Positions 44,349-57,900 of a stretch of 64,000 nt of DNA are shown here, piece by piece. Every line of letters begins with the position of its first letter. Position 1 is the stretch's first letter. The notes below the pieces were generated by a model. The model was not told the DNA's origin. It worked only from the letters and a program-made list of their open reading frames with translations, and made no database searches. This stretch comes from Sipunculus nudus (Eukaryota; Annelida; Sipuncula; Golfingiida; Sipunculidae), in contig CM049316.1 of NCBI GenBank assembly GCA_026874595.1, positions 14,201,839-14,265,838 of the forward strand, in the 5' to 3' direction. The position numbers and the translations under genes are program-made.

Positions 44349-47300
44349 CATAATTTAGACATATGACCTGCGAAATCTGATTTTCAAAATGGCTGCCCCC
44401 ATGAGCGGTTTCGAGAACCTGTGAGAAATAAACCTGTCATGGTCAGACAAAGGCGACACAAAAGTACTCCGAGGACAGCGTCCAACGTGTGTTTGCAAAG
44501 TTTAGATTAGAGAATAGAGACCATGCCCAAATCCTAAAATTATAGTAGAATTTATATATGAGAACCAACAAAGTGTATACAGGGGAATACTCAATTTACG
44601 GGCAAATCTCTATTAATTACGAGATCCCCTCTGTAATGGATACTCCCGTCATCCCACAGTACGTAGCCTCTGCCCCCCCCCCCCCTTGAGATCTAAGGAT
44701 TCTTCGGGGGCGGGGGGGGGGATGTTGGCTGTATTTGGAATACAGTTCAATTTGACGGGTGACTATCACCCTGTGAATAAGGATTAAGTTTATGTGTTTA
44801 GAGCTTATATTATAAGAAAAAAATACCCACAGAAATGCTAATTTATAGCATATATTTTGACAAATTTCCACACTGTGGAAAGGGGATTACATGCATACAG
44901 ACCCCCAGACTTTGCTACGGCTACGGCCCAGTCCTTTTAAAGGTGGAATCCGACTTCCGTAACCTGTCTTACACTGGTAATTCTTTATTTTGGGAAAGTA
45001 TTCCGGTCCCTTTAGTGGACAATAATTGTGCCGCTTTATTTTTACGTGGACGGTAATATGCTTATGTGCTGTTGTGTTTTCGGCAATCTCATTTTTTAAA
45101 TGTATGAAATCCGAGCAATTTTTAATAATTCTTTTTGGTGCCGTTATCAATTGGGAAAGCAATCCAAGCTTAGGATTAGTTGCTAGACTGGTTCGGGTCT
45201 ATACGTCCAGTTCTATTCAAATCCTTTGTAATAGCTTTACCGTTCAACTGCATATCATCATCCAGCTATATGAAAAACAATGCAACTCTGCGTTATTTCA
45301 ATAGTTTTAATATGTTTGATATAAATCCTTCATTTTATTCTGAATTACGTGATATAAATATCTTTAAAGATTTTGAAAGACTGAATTCTTAAGATGCGGT
45401 GAAAGTGTCAAGATGATGACTGATATAAAAGCTCACAGGGGGCAGAATTAAAGGGACCCTTTCATCAGTTGAGATCGCCGGATCGTAAGCACATCGAATG
45501 GAAGTTTAAGTCCTCGGCTACTTCAAAAGAAGCGGCTTTTCATTCCACTAAAAGGCATCTGATGTATCGCTCGTTTACAACGGCAGTGTCGAGAGCTGCC
45601 AGCGGCTAATACTTTAATGTTACTTACGCAATGTTAGGGTGATTTTTCACTCGAGAGATCAGATAGACAGCTTGATAGTGGATAAAGTCCTCACATAAAC
45701 ACGGATTGTACGATTACAACTATTTGTTGTTTTGTGCAATCAAAGCCCCCGGACTTAGACACCTGTTGACAAAGAAAGCTGGCTTGAACTATGACGCCTC
45801 TTCTCATACCGGTAGCAGGTTGTCCACATGCAGAAGGGCTGCAAGACACGCTCTGTGTCAAGAAACACGCACCGGAAATGGATTTCCTGTGGGAGACAGA
45901 TACATCGATCAGAATTTCCGACGAGTAGTGAGATGACTTATCAAGTTTCCCTCGATGTCAGTGTGGCTGATCCAGCGAATTTTAGTTCAACAACGGCCGG
46001 GTAAGATTAATAGCACCAGCGATTTTATCAATAATTTCTCTCCTTCCTTTCTCCACTTAACCGTGAGAGATTTAGGGTTTTTAATCCCTAAAAGGTCTCT
46101 GACTTCCCTGTTAAAATTTTGTGATGCAAGTTATCACGCACACCCATTTTTGTCGAGGAAGAGGAATAATTACATGATAAATGTTTTTAAATCAACTTTG
46201 AAAGTTTCGCAACTTCTGGGAAAATTTTTACAGTACGCAATTTTATGCATTCCAGATTTGGTCTTGGGAGGGTATCCTAAACATTTTGTATTGTAACACA
46301 TAACAGGGGTTTTCACAGTTCCCTGCGCTTTAGTCACATCTTTATTCTTTAGTTTATTTTTTAAAGGGCATTAACAAAGAGCCAAACTTGCAGCCGAACA
46401 ATAAATTCTATGCATCTGCTAAACATAACCATTGTTAAGGCCCTACTATCCTCTAACACATGTATATAATAAATGTATGAACTGGTAGTTAATATTTATA
46501 TTCATCTTATACAAAAACGTGTTCTTGACAATATTTTAATTAAAAAATGTAGCATTTTAATTTATCCAAATTTCTTGACAGAACGTGCATTTCTCAATCG
46601 CTCCCATGCCAAAGACAGATTGCAGTGATTATAGACATCTGAAAATTCTAAGAAATGTGTAGATGTATGCTAAACTACTCATGTAGTTTTGGATAACCAA
46701 ATATTATGACCTCGTTTATTGGGGGGGGGGGGTCATTTTGTACCCCCATAGGAGAAGGAAAGACTATAAAATGACCGACGTCGACTCGGTTTAGCTTCCC
46801 GTACTCCTTTTTCAAAATCCCCTCCTGGTGCACCAATTATCACAATTTTTCGGACACATTGATCACATCACTGACATTTGGTTTAAACATATTTATTTCT
46901 ATTGAATTGCACAAGTAGCATAAAAGTGCTAATGAACGCACTTTTCAATATTCAGTAATATATAATGCAGTAAATCCCATCTGCATGCACCTGTGTTAAA
47001 TTACTTTCTACCACTTTCTACTGTCTCTTTATATTTTTTTAGCTTTTTTAACACTTAAAAACACTTTAGGTTTCAAATCATGGACAACAAATTCTTAGAG
47101 CAAGACACACGAAGGATGCTGAATTTAGTAGAATATTTTAAAAAAAAACGTCGTTTCCAAGTTTTATGATCGAAAAATAATATGATTTCATTTAAGAGTA
47201 GAAGTGCAGAAAATCCCCTTCATGTATCATCTAATTTTTTCCCACGACATACTGGTATGACTGATATCTGATTGTCACTTGCAAATGAAGCCATCTTTGG

Positions 47301-48010
47301 TGACTTTTTATCCGTTTTTAAATTTTGCCCCAGGTTTTTTAACCCTTTCGCTTTCATGTCATAATGAATTTTTAATTTCAGATCAAGAGATATTCACTGA
47401 TTATGAATTTAGTTGAATTATTCTCAAAACGGCTGGTTCAATTAATTTTACCTTTTAACGACACCATTATTATGACGAATCAAGGTATTTGCATAATGTT
47501 AACATTTATTTCGAAAAAAAAATCCCAGGAACTGCGATATTGCAGCTCGTGCTGACATTTCTGATATTTTCCATTTTTTCCGTCTAAATTTTTTTGTCAA
47601 AGCTAACCATTACTTGGAACTAGGGGAATATTTACAAACCCAGTTGATGGTTGTCTTTAAATTTCAGCAGTTAGGTGATGCCATACATTTCGAGTTATGC
47701 ATGCGGTTTGGACTATTCGAGACATGTGATTTTTCACCGTATGTAGTATATAAAAAATACCCACAGAGTTTCTGCTGCTCTGATTCACTATTTTTTATAA
47801 AAAAAATGTGAAGGTGTAAGATGGTAATTTTTTTTCAGAATTTTAAATGTTTTTTATATTTTCAGATTGTTTAAATACTTATTTTCTGAAAAATTGAAAA
47901 ATTATTGACCAATGTCATAGCTTTCTGCGTGACAAAATAAAAAAAAATACGCCTCCCACTAACCGTGATTTTTCGGTGAGATTTGGAGATATGAGGGTGC
48001 TACCCGTCCA
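44347..48010. other. non-coding stretch
   Basis: About 3.7 kb without a credible gene. The frames at 44617-45392, 45706-45936 and 45955-46296 (113 codons) show no signal peptide or domain I recognise. C and G runs face each other at 44674-44685 and about 44705-44721, and a G run lies at about 46721-46732. Confidence 0.4.
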
Positions 48011-51000
48011 TTTTTAGCTTAGTTGACTGTAAGTCATCTGAGCTATAGCGATCACTCTTTGTCCGTCGTCCGTCCGGCCGTCCGGCCATCCGGCCGTCTG
48101 TCCGTTAACAAGGCACAAATTGTAACCACTGGACCTGGAATCTTCTTATACTTTACATCCAGAGTGGTCCATGAAAAATCTCCTGGGAAACCTGGAATTA
48201 GGTCTCTGTTACCCATATCCTTTGAGCTATAGGGCCATAAAGTACCCCCCAGAATAGTCTAAAATTTCATACAAAAACTTCAATATCTCATTAACTACAT
48301 CACTGATGGTCATGATTTTTGGCATACACATTGATCATGAGATGTTCCATCAGTTCCTGCAGACTAGTGGCGCCACCTTATTTTTTTTATTTTTTACGAA
48401 TTTTTTTCTCTATTTTTGAGACCTTAAAAATGTGGACATCTGTTAACAGGGCACAAATCGTTAAGCCTGGACCTTGAATCTTCATTCTTGACATTCTAAG
48501 AGACTTATGAAAAGTCTCCATGGAAACCAGAAATTAGGTCTCTGTTACCCATATCCTTCGAGCTATGTGGCCCCAAAGTACCCCCCAGAATAGTGAAAAA
48601 TTTCATACAAAAACTTCAATATCTGATTAACTATATTCACTGATGGTCATGATTTTTGGCATACATATTGATCATGAGATGTTCCATCAGTTCCTGCAGA
48701 CTGGTGGCGCCACCTGTATTTTTTTTTTACCAATTTTTATCTCTATTTTTGAAACCTTTAAAAATGTGAACACCTATTAACAGGGCACAAATCTGAAAGA
48801 CTGTACCGAGAATCTTCTTTCTTGACATTCTGAGAGATTTATGAAAAGTCTCCATGGAAACCAGAAATTAGGTCTCTGTTACCCATATCCTTCAAGCTAT
48901 AAGGCCCCAAAGTACCCCCAGAATAGTAAAAAATTTCATACAAAAACTTCAATATCTTATTAACTACATCACTGATGATCATGATTTTTGGCATACATAT
49001 TCATCATGAGATGTTTCATCAGTTTCTGCAGACTGGTGGCGCCACCTGTATTTTTTATTTTTTTTACTTATTGTTTTCTCTATTTTTGAGACCTTTAAAA
49101 ATGTTAACATCTGTTAACAGGGCACAAATTGTCAAGACTGGACCTAGAATCTTCATTCTTGACATTCTGAGAGACCTATGAAAAGTCTCCATGGAAACCA
49201 GAAATTAGGTCTCTTTTACCCATATCCTTTGAGCTATGGGGCCCCAAAGTACCCCCCAGAATAGTAAAAAATTTCTTTAAAAAAACTTCAATATCTCATT
49301 AACTACATCATTGATGGTCATGATTTTTGGCATACATATTGATCATGAGATGTTTCATCAGTTTCTGCAAACTGGTGGCGCCACCTGTATTTTTTTATTT
49401 TTTACTTATTGTTTTCTCTATTTTTGAGACCTTTAAAATTAACAGCGGCACAAATCGTAAAGACTGGACCTAGAATCTTCATTCTTCACATTCTGAGAGA
49501 ACAATGGAAAGTCTCCATGAAAACCTGAAATTAGGTCTCTGTTAGCCATATCCTTTGAGCTATGGCACTCCAAAGTACAGCTCAGAATAATGGAAAATTT
49601 GATACAAAAGCTGAAGTATCTGAACAACTAATGCAGAGATCACCATAATTGTTTGCATGGATATTGATCATGGAGTGTTTCATGAGTTTCCGCAGCCTGG
49701 GTAGGCCACCTCTATTTTTTTTATTTTTTACAAATTTTTTTCTCTATTTTTGAGACCTTTAAAAATGTGAACATCTGTTAACAGGGCACAAATCGTAAAG
49801 ACTGGACCTACAATCTTCATTATTGACATTCTGAGAGGCCTATGAAAAGTCTCCATGGAAACAAGAAGATAGGTCTCTGTTACCCATATCCTTTGAGCTA
49901 TGGGGCCCATAAGTAACCCCCAGAATAGTCAAAAATTGCATAAAAAAACTTAAATATCTCATTAACTACATCACTGATGGTCATGAATTTTGGCATACAT
50001 ATTGATCATGAGATGTTTCATCAGTTTCTGCAGACTGGTGGCGCCACCTTTATTTTTCAAATTTTTACAATTTTTTTCTCTATTTTTGAGACCTTTAAAA
50101 ATGTTAACATCTGTTAACAGGGCACAAATTGTCAAGACTGGACCTAGAATCTTCATTCTTGACATTCTAAGAATTTTATGAAAAGTCTCCATGGAAACCA
50201 GAAATTAGGTCTCTGTTACCCATACCCTTTGAGCTATGGCACTCCAAAGTACAGCTCAGTATTATGGAAAATTTGATACAAAAGCTGAAGTATCTGATCA
50301 ACTAATGCAGAGATCACCATAACTGTGTGTATGGATATTGATCATGGAGAGTTTCATCAGTTTCTGCAGCCTGGTGGCACCACATATTTTTCCGGGCTTT
50401 TTTTTCGAAATTTTTTCTCTATTTTTGAGACCTTTAAAGATATGAACATCTGTAAACATGGCAAAAATCGTAACAACTGGACCTAGAATCTTCATTCTTT
50501 ACACACAGGGAGACCCATGAAAAATCTCCATGGAAACCAGAAATTAGGTCTCTGTTACCCATATCCATTAAGCTGTATGGCTCCAAAATACCCCCAAGAA
50601 TAATGAAAAATTTGATACAAAAACTCCAGTATCTCAATAACTACAATACTGGTCACATATTTTTCCGGGCTTTTTTTCGAATTTTTTTCTCTATTTTTGA
50701 GACCTTTAAAGATATGAACATCTGTAAACATGGCAAAAATCGTAACAACTGGACCTAGGATCTTCATTCTTTACACACAGGGAGACCCATGAAAAATCTC
50801 CATGGAAACCCGAAATTAGGTCTCTGTTACCCATATCCATTAAGCTGTATGGCTCCAAAATACCCCCAAGAATAATGGAAAATTTGATACAAAAGCTGAA
50901 GTATCTAAACAACTAATCCAGAGACCACCGTGCTTCTTTGCATTGATATTGACCATTAACTGTTTTATTAGTTTCTGCAGACTGGTGGAGCCACCTGTAT

Positions 51001-51187
51001 TTTTTTTAAAGTTTACGCATTTTTTCTCTTGTTTTGAGATATATTAATACAGACACAATCTCAGCCTGTTGGTTAATCTGTTTGATGCTTCAGTTGAATG
51101 GTTATATACTACCATTCAGATGATAAAATTTCCTTTTGCAAATCTCTTCCAAGTCAGCTGAGCGTCATGACCCATGGGTCACTTGTT
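48011..51187 (+). mobile_element. Helentron-like (HINE/pearl-type) element A with 335-bp internal repeats
   Basis: The left end is TTTTTAGCTTAGTTGACT followed by AAGTCATCTGAGCTATAGCG. The right end carries AGTCAGCTGAGC (51152-51163, an inverted copy of the left end), the perfect palindrome TGACCCATGGGTCA (51168-51181) and a terminal CTTGTT. About 140 bp of right-end sequence is shared with element B at 57.07-57.21 kb. The interior is about nine tandem units of roughly 335 bp (one short, about 272 bp), each starting near CTGTTAACAGGGCACAAAT. Subterminal inverted repeats, central tandem repeats and a 3' hairpin are the known plan of non-autonomous Helentrons, including bivalve pearl-type elements. 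No protein is encoded; small frames are repeat translations. Confidence 0.65.
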
Positions 51188-53104
51188 TTTAATCCGGCCG
51201 AAAAAAAAAATCTGCTGCAAATTCATTGATAGTATCAAGGATTTTTGTCGATCTTCATCCGGATGGAAATATCGGTAGATGTGAAGACGGTACCAAGTAA
51301 ATGGCTGAGCTGTTAGTAAGGTTTTTTAGCATCCGATAAAGGCAAACAGGTATTCCATCTAACACGTGCCTTACTAAAAGAGATAACCTTATTACATTGG
51401 TTGTTTTACGGTTAACATAAAGTAAACATGGCGGCAGTTAGATCCACCAGTCATCGGCTAACAGAACTGAGGGTGTTTCCTTGATACGTCAGTTAATCGG
51501 GATCTTTCATGGAAGCGTAGGTCATTCAATCATCGCAGTTCTTTACTTAAAACGTGACTTATATGCAAATATCAGTAATAAGGCGTATATAAGTAAGTGA
51601 TAAATATAATTACAGTGTCTGACAGATATTGATATTGTTGAACAACAACTGAAATAAATCAGCACGTTTGGTCAATATAAATATTTCTGGAAAAGTGATT
51701 ATTTAAAAAAGAAGTATGACAACCATATTATGACATAATCTGAACTAGAAGATTGATGGTGAAGAAAGGACGTATATCACCAGCAATACACCGCATGCGA
51801 TTAATGGATGTGATAAACATTAGTACGTGTCACCAGCGTAACTTCAGCATTACTCGGAGAAGATGAGTCACCTGTCGTCAGAAAGTCGTCAACCTGTTGT
51901 AGCCTGTCGTAGACTATTGTCGTAGCAGAGGTCCAGTTGCCTGTGTTTCGGCCATGAGGCGACAGCCTGGTCGCCTGTAGTAGCCTATAGAGTCGCCTAA
52001 GTGGGAGAGCCCCATTATATTAATCGTTGTCTCGTAAAATAATTTCCTTTCTTTCTTTCTTGTATTTGAATGATGACAGCCACAACCGGGTAAAACATTC
52101 GGCTTTTAATTTTTCCTTTCCATCATAAAAGCAATCTTTAATGCAATTTTATCCGCAGCGCATAAATTTTCAAAATGTATTAGCCGAGGTACAATAATAA
52201 CCACTAGGCCATGAAGAGATTATCATAAGACAAAAAGGCTATATAGTAAACTTTACCTATTGGGGGATTTTCAATTTAAAGCAAGAAATGTACATATGTC
52301 TTGGTGACTTCTGTTGTGTCTGTAGACGAAGAACGTACACTAACCAGATGTACATGCAATCGCCAAGCGATCACTATGTGGAGAAAGCCGTATAGCTACA
52401 GGTAAGAAGGCAGTTGGTAAGAGGATAGGTCAGAGTACAATGGGCGGTCACTGACATGCATGGTTACAACGAACTCAAACAAACATGGCGGTCAGTCAAA
52501 CACCACACGGAAGGACGAATCAATTATACATGGATAGGCCATTTATCACACTGTGTATTCCTGACGTTGTATCAATTTTCCTGGAATAAGAATAGAGTTT
52601 CATGGAGACTCTAATGGTATGTCTTATTGGGGACAGGTCGCTGAATTTCATATAGCCCTGAATATTTGATTTGCTGAAAATTTAAATCTTTTGAGAAACA
52701 AATGGCATCCATTTCGTCTTCCATTAGTATATTGTTTATGTAAACAATTATGAAATTATGAAATTACCCTGTGTCACCATATCACAGTTGATTCATTATT
52801 AATTCTTTAAATGTAGGTGTAGAACTGCATAAAAGAAATGCACGGTGAGCGGTTCCTGTATGTTTACGCATTAAGCATTACGTGTTTGTTATCCGGGAAG
52901 GACTGGCATGTGTTCTGCCCTAGCTCATGAGGAATGAATCTATGTTTACACTATAATATATATAGTCTATATCAGTCAGTGGGAAGGGCCGTTGAAAATA
53001 CGCTGCTCAGTAAATGAGATTTAGAGTCACAGGAGAACGACTCAGGGCAGAGAAGAGGAGAGAAGAAAGTCACAGAAATGGAGGAGACCAGCAGATGACA
53101 GGAG

Positions 53105-53106
<2 letters not shown>
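51188..53106. other. non-coding stretch
   Basis: No gene recognised. The sequence just after element A (CCGGCCGAAAAAAAAAATCTG) resembles the tail of repeat R2. Confidence 0.4.
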
Positions 53107-53176
<70 letters not shown>

Positions 53177-53258
53177 GGAGAGACAGAGAGAAAGAAAGAG
53201 AGAGAAAAAAAGAAAGTAAGAAAGAGAAAGAAAGAAAGAGAGAGACAGTCCGTGTGTC
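53107..53258. repeat. (GA)n / AAAG microsatellite
   Basis: About 70 bp of perfect GA dinucleotides grading into AAAG and GAAA units. The 103-codon plus-strand frame (53014-53325) is mainly Glu-Arg from the repeat. Confidence 0.95.
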
Positions 53259-55394
53259 CACCTGGCTGCCGATCTTGGTAACTAGGACAGGTCATGGAAC
53301 TCAAGTCAGTGCAGCACTGTCATAACGATGTTATCTACGTGTTCTTACGTAGACAACAACAAAACTAAAAATTATATATTTGTACAACCAACTATAGTTC
53401 GATCTAATGTGTACGGTTATCTATTTACTTTTCATTAAAAGTATCTGAAAACGTTTACACATTTAAACATGTATATTAAAGCAAGCTTATGAGAGAGTAT
53501 ATTGTCAAGGATTTAGCTCACCAATTCAATTCACTTTGATTTCATACCGCCCACTCTTATTATTATACCCTTTAATGTTGGCCTCTCCAACCAGGATGCC
53601 CACTTGCCTGAATAACCGTAATAGAATCTGTAAGATACCTTGATGGATGTATAAGAATAAAAGACCTTAAATGGTGGGTTGGTTTTCGTTACAGCCGATT
53701 GATCATCTTTCTTTCCAGTCAGGTACCTAAGCAACTCGTCAAAATCAGGTTCGAACTAATTGAAATACTACATGGGATATTAAATAGTGCTCAGACTGAT
53801 TCCTAGAACCAACTACTTCTTGGTGACCCAATTAACGACCAACCTGTTAATTTTCAATCAATTTAAACTGTTTTCCCACATTCGACTGATATACATGTAC
53901 ACATCTCCTTGAAGCCACGTGAGTGTACACCTGTACACGCGGATCTGGTATAAGAAAGGCATAAGAATCACTTTGTCCATTTTGGGGTGCAGAGTGCGGT
54001 CCGGTGTACGGCTGCGGATACGTTCTTGCCCATCGAACCATGTAGCCGCTGCCGTGATACGGAAACGTGCCAGTGCATCGAAATGTGCTTTTTATGAAGA
54101 AATAAAAGACCCCGAAAAAAATTGACAAACACACACACGGATACACACACAGTGGCAATAAATTGTATTTAAGGGTGGGGGGATGACTTTTTTCAAACAC
54201 AGACACATTATTTACGCCCCTTTTATTGTCTGTGTGACACATTTCAAATATATTATAATAAAGTATAAGGTTTCAACAAATAAGGTTTTATTTCTCCAGT
54301 ATAAGTCAATTATAAATCAGGTTTTGCTATAAAATATTTAATATTAAACTGAGAAAAGTCTATAATTAAAATATTAATATATTTCATTTTCCATATGTAA
54401 ATAATATATTCTGAATATCAGGGGATGATTATAATGACCATACCCCCTTACTGAAAATCCCCCCTATATTAACGCCCCTTTACATACAAAATGTGTCCGT
54501 ATCAGCATGCATATAACCCCCCCCCCCCCCCACAGACGCATCGCACTTGTACAACTAGACCCGGAGGTTAATGAAGAAAACACTCATGATGTTAACTAGT
54601 GGTAGGTGCTTTGTGACGGGCTCTCGTATACATACTGTGTTGCTCATAAAGCTTACCTTTTTACCTTTTTCCTTAGTGGAAAAAAAAAATGTTCTCCTTT
54701 GTAACAGACGAGATCACAGTTATATAAGTTAGGTTACACGATCAAATTTCTCTTTTCTTAATCGATAGGATTTGACAAGAAAAAATGGTTGCCATGGCAA
54801 CAAAATAAAGTCTAGTTATATCAGCAAATTTTTAAGAACTGGGTTGCAATATACTCAATTCATCACACAAAAATCACCCAGCGAGGCGAATACAGCAATA
54901 AAAGTTCCATTACGAAAATCAGTTTCATTTGGTTCGTCAAGGGGTCAGTTCACATACTCTAACCGAAGACGACCATATACATTTGTCATTCCCATGTTTT
55001 CATCAGTGGGCATACTTTGATCTTCGCAGTATTAGTATTGAGTCTTTACGGCTGATTACAGCTGCACTTCACCACCCTCACCACACCCTGCCAATAAAGA
55101 GGCAGTCTCATGCTTAAGACACGTGCTGAGGATTTTTCTATTGAACTATCACTTAATGGAGACCATAATCTGCCCCCATACATTTGCAATGATGCTTCAT
55201 GAAGACAGATGTTACACTTCCTTTTAACCTTACTGGAGAAAAGACAACTGTGACCTTAGAAGTGTTTCCGGACAGCTAATGAGAATTCAGGACGTTTAAC
55301 ATATTTTTCGTGTGCTACAAACATTTCTTATTGTATATTTGTTACATATCTTCCTCTCTGCTTGTAGAATATACATTTGTTGTTGGAACAAATG
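53259..55394. other. non-coding stretch
   Basis: No gene recognised; frames at 53847-54242 and 54772-55020 have no identifiable domain. It includes a fragment of repeat R5 (about 54,185-54,262) and a C run at about 54518-54532. Confidence 0.4.
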
Positions 55395-55491
55395 CCCGGA
55401 TTTAAAGCCTGCTTGGAAGAACTAGACTGGTCCCATGCCTTCTTTCTTTCCTTTCGTATCCCCGTCGTTGAGCCGCCCTCCAATATTGGTT
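55395..55491 (+). repeat. dispersed repeat R2, copy 1, left part split by element B
   Basis: GAACTAGACTGGTCCCA, CGTATCCCCGTCGTTGA and GCCGCCCTCC match, in order, the R2 copies at 57.27-57.62 and 60.2-60.71 kb. The match breaks exactly where element B starts and resumes after it (ATCGAATTCATTTTATTG at about 57219-57236), so element B inserted into this copy. Confidence 0.7.
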
Positions 55492-57213
55492 TTTTAGCTC
55501 AGCTGACTGAAAGTCATCTGAGCTATAGCGATCACTCTTTGTCCGTCGTCCGTCTGTCCGTCTGTCCGTCCGTTAACCAGGCACAAATCGTAACCGCTGA
55601 ACCTAGAACCTTGTAACTTGGGATTCTGAGAGGTCCATGAAAAATCTCCTTGGAAACCAGAAATTAGGTCTCTGTTACCCATATCCTTCGAGCTATGGGG
55701 ACCTGAAATTCGGCATGCGTATACATTCTATATAGCTTTCTTGATTTTATGACAGGTGGCGCCACCTACATTCTCATTTACGCTGATGACATCCAAGCTC
55801 ATATTTCTGGAAACCGTTTGACCGATCGGGCCAAAATTTTGCATGTATATTGATCTAACATAGCTCTTTATCATACGCTAAACTGGTGGCGCCACCTGCA
55901 ACCATTTTTGCACAGTGTCTGTCTGTTTGTCTGCTGTGCAATAATGTCACTCATATCTCGGCAGTGGTTTGACATATCTGCCTAAAATTTTGCAGTTTTA
56001 TACATCCTGGATAGCTTTCTTGATTTTATGACAGGTGGCACCACCTACATTCACGTTCACGCTGATGACATCTAAGCTCATATCTCGGGAACTGTTTGAC
56101 CGATCGGGCCAAAATTGTGCATGTGTATAGATCTAACATAGCTCTTTATCATACACAAAACTGGTGGCACCACCTGCAACCATTTTTGCACAGCGTCTGT
56201 CTGTTTGTCTGCCGTGCAATAAAGTCACTCTTATCTTGGCAGTGGTTTGACATATCTGCCTAAAATTCTGCAGTTTTATACATCCTGGATAGCTTTCTTG
56301 ATTTTATGACAGGTGGCGCCACCTTTATTCTAGTTTATGCTGCACACATCCAAGCTCATATCTCGGGAACCGTTTGAACGATTGGGCCAAAATTTTGCAT
56401 GTGTATAGATCTCACATAGGTCTTTATCATACACAAAACTGGAGGGGCCACCTGCAACCATTTTTGCACATTTTGCACAGCGTCTGTCTGTTGGTCTGCC
56501 GTGGCCTTAAATCACTCATTTCTCTGTAGTGGTTTGACATAAATAACTGCCTAAAACTTTGCAGGTTTATACATCCTGGATAGCTTTCTTGATTTTATGA
56601 CAGGTGGCGCCACCTACATTCTAGTTAACGCTGCACACATCCAAGCTAATATCTCAGGAACCATTTGACCGACTGGGCCAAAATTGTGCTTGTGTTTAGA
56701 TCTCACATAGGTCTTTATCATACACAAAACTGCAACCATTTTTGCACAGCGTCTGTCTGTTTGTCTGCCGTGGGCTAAAATCACTCATATCCATGTAGTG
56801 GTTTGACTTTTCTGCCTAAAATTTTGCATATGTATACAACTTGGCCAGCTTTCTGGATTTGTGGTAGGTTGCACAACCTACATACACATTTAGGCTGCAG
56901 ACATCCATGCTAATATGCAACATACCTCACTCTGTTTCCCCTTGCCACTCAATCCATGCCTCACTTCACTCTGATTTTGGCAGATACACGTAGTCACTTG
57001 TCGGCTACCCGTATTCTAGTTTTTATTCTAGTATTTAAAGTTTACACATTTTTTCTCTATTTTCCAGATATATAAATACAGACTAAATCTTGGCCTGTTG
57101 GTTAATCTGTTTGATGCTTCAGTTGAATGGGTATCTACCATTCTGATGATAAAATTTCCTTTTGTGAATCTCTTCCCAGTCAGCTGAGCGTCATGACCCA
57201 TGGGTCACTTGTT
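55492..57213 (+). mobile_element. Helentron-like (HINE/pearl-type) element B with 280-bp internal repeats
   Basis: Same ends as element A. The left end contains GCTCAGCTGACTG (55497-55509) and AGTCATCTGAGCTATAGCG. The right end contains the exact inverse CAGTCAGCTGAGC (57177-57189), the palindrome TGACCCATGGGTCA (57194-57207) and CTTGTT. The interior differs from A: four to five units of about 280 bp, each with CTTGATTTTATGACAGGTGG and ACCATTTTTGCACAGCGTCT. The element sits inside an R2 repeat. The insertion point lies in a T-rich site without an evident target duplication, as expected for Helentrons, which insert between T residues. Confidence 0.68.
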
Positions 57214-57620
57214 CCTGATCGAATTCATTTTATTGCCAAGAAAAAAATATATATTTTCATCCATTGTTGAGGTCTGAAAGCCCTGAATATATAATTAAGA
57301 TATGTCCTTTGTCTTGAGGTGATAATTTTGTAAACTGATTCACAATTGAACGTGGCGTTGTTATTACATATCCGTGACAAATACAAGACCCGAGATGTCT
57401 TAGCACGGTCATTTACAAAAAGTATTATCATAATTTTAAATGTACATCATGATTCACATAATGTAAACGGCCATAGACTCCAAGACCTGACCCTCCGAAC
57501 ACCTGTAAGATCTAGATTGGTGTCACGCCCTCTTTTTTATACTTTCATATCCCCGTCGTTGAACCTCTCTCCCATTCATTGGTTGTTTTGCCAATCGAAT
57601 TAATTTATCGGCCGGACAAA
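57214..57620 (+). repeat. dispersed repeat R2: end of copy 1 and copy 2
   Basis: 57214-57250 is the right remnant of R2 copy 1. From about 57,270 a second copy begins (CCTGAATATATAATTAAGAT, TTGAGGTGATAATTTTGTAA) and runs to the GGCCGGACAAAAA tail at about 57,620. It matches 60,362-60,710 throughout. Its small frames (57225-57431, 57346-57603) are in the repeat and have no recognisable domain. Confidence 0.7.
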
Positions 57621-57654
57621 AATATTGAAGTATTGCTGATAACATCATTTCTGA

Positions 57655-57900
57655 CACAGAGCCAAGAATCAGACCAACCAGGGCGGGCGTCCTGGTGTAA
57701 TCAGACCTCCGAGACCGGGTGTCGCATGTTTAGAATTTAAGACAAGCGGCACAATGCGATACCACGCTCTTTATGTCTGCGTACAATTCTTGATTCTGTG
57801 CGCACCCTGGTGTTCGCACCCATAAATCTTGCTATACAAATTAGCGGTTACAAGAAAGGAGTTCTGGGACGACAGCAATGTGTATTTGCTGCATGAGTGG
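57655..57900 (+). mobile_element. tRNA-derived SINE, copy 3
   Basis: Contains GCCAAGAATCAGACCAAC, GGCACAATGCGATACCACGC and the 3' domain CTGTGCGCACCCTGGTG with AATCTTGCTATACAAA and AGCGGTTA, all shared with copies 1 and 2. A 20-30 bp insertion relative to copy 1 lies near 57,690. Confidence 0.6.

Noticed and set aside
48023-50912. Several 60-73-codon frames in the 48-51 kb region
   Set aside because: Recur once per 335-bp unit with frameshifts; they are translations of the element's internal repeat.
51168-51181. Element ends considered as canonical Helitron (hairpin plus CTRRT)
   Set aside because: The hairpin is followed by CTTGTT, not CTRRT, and subterminal inverted repeats are present, so the Helentron/HINE plan fits better.
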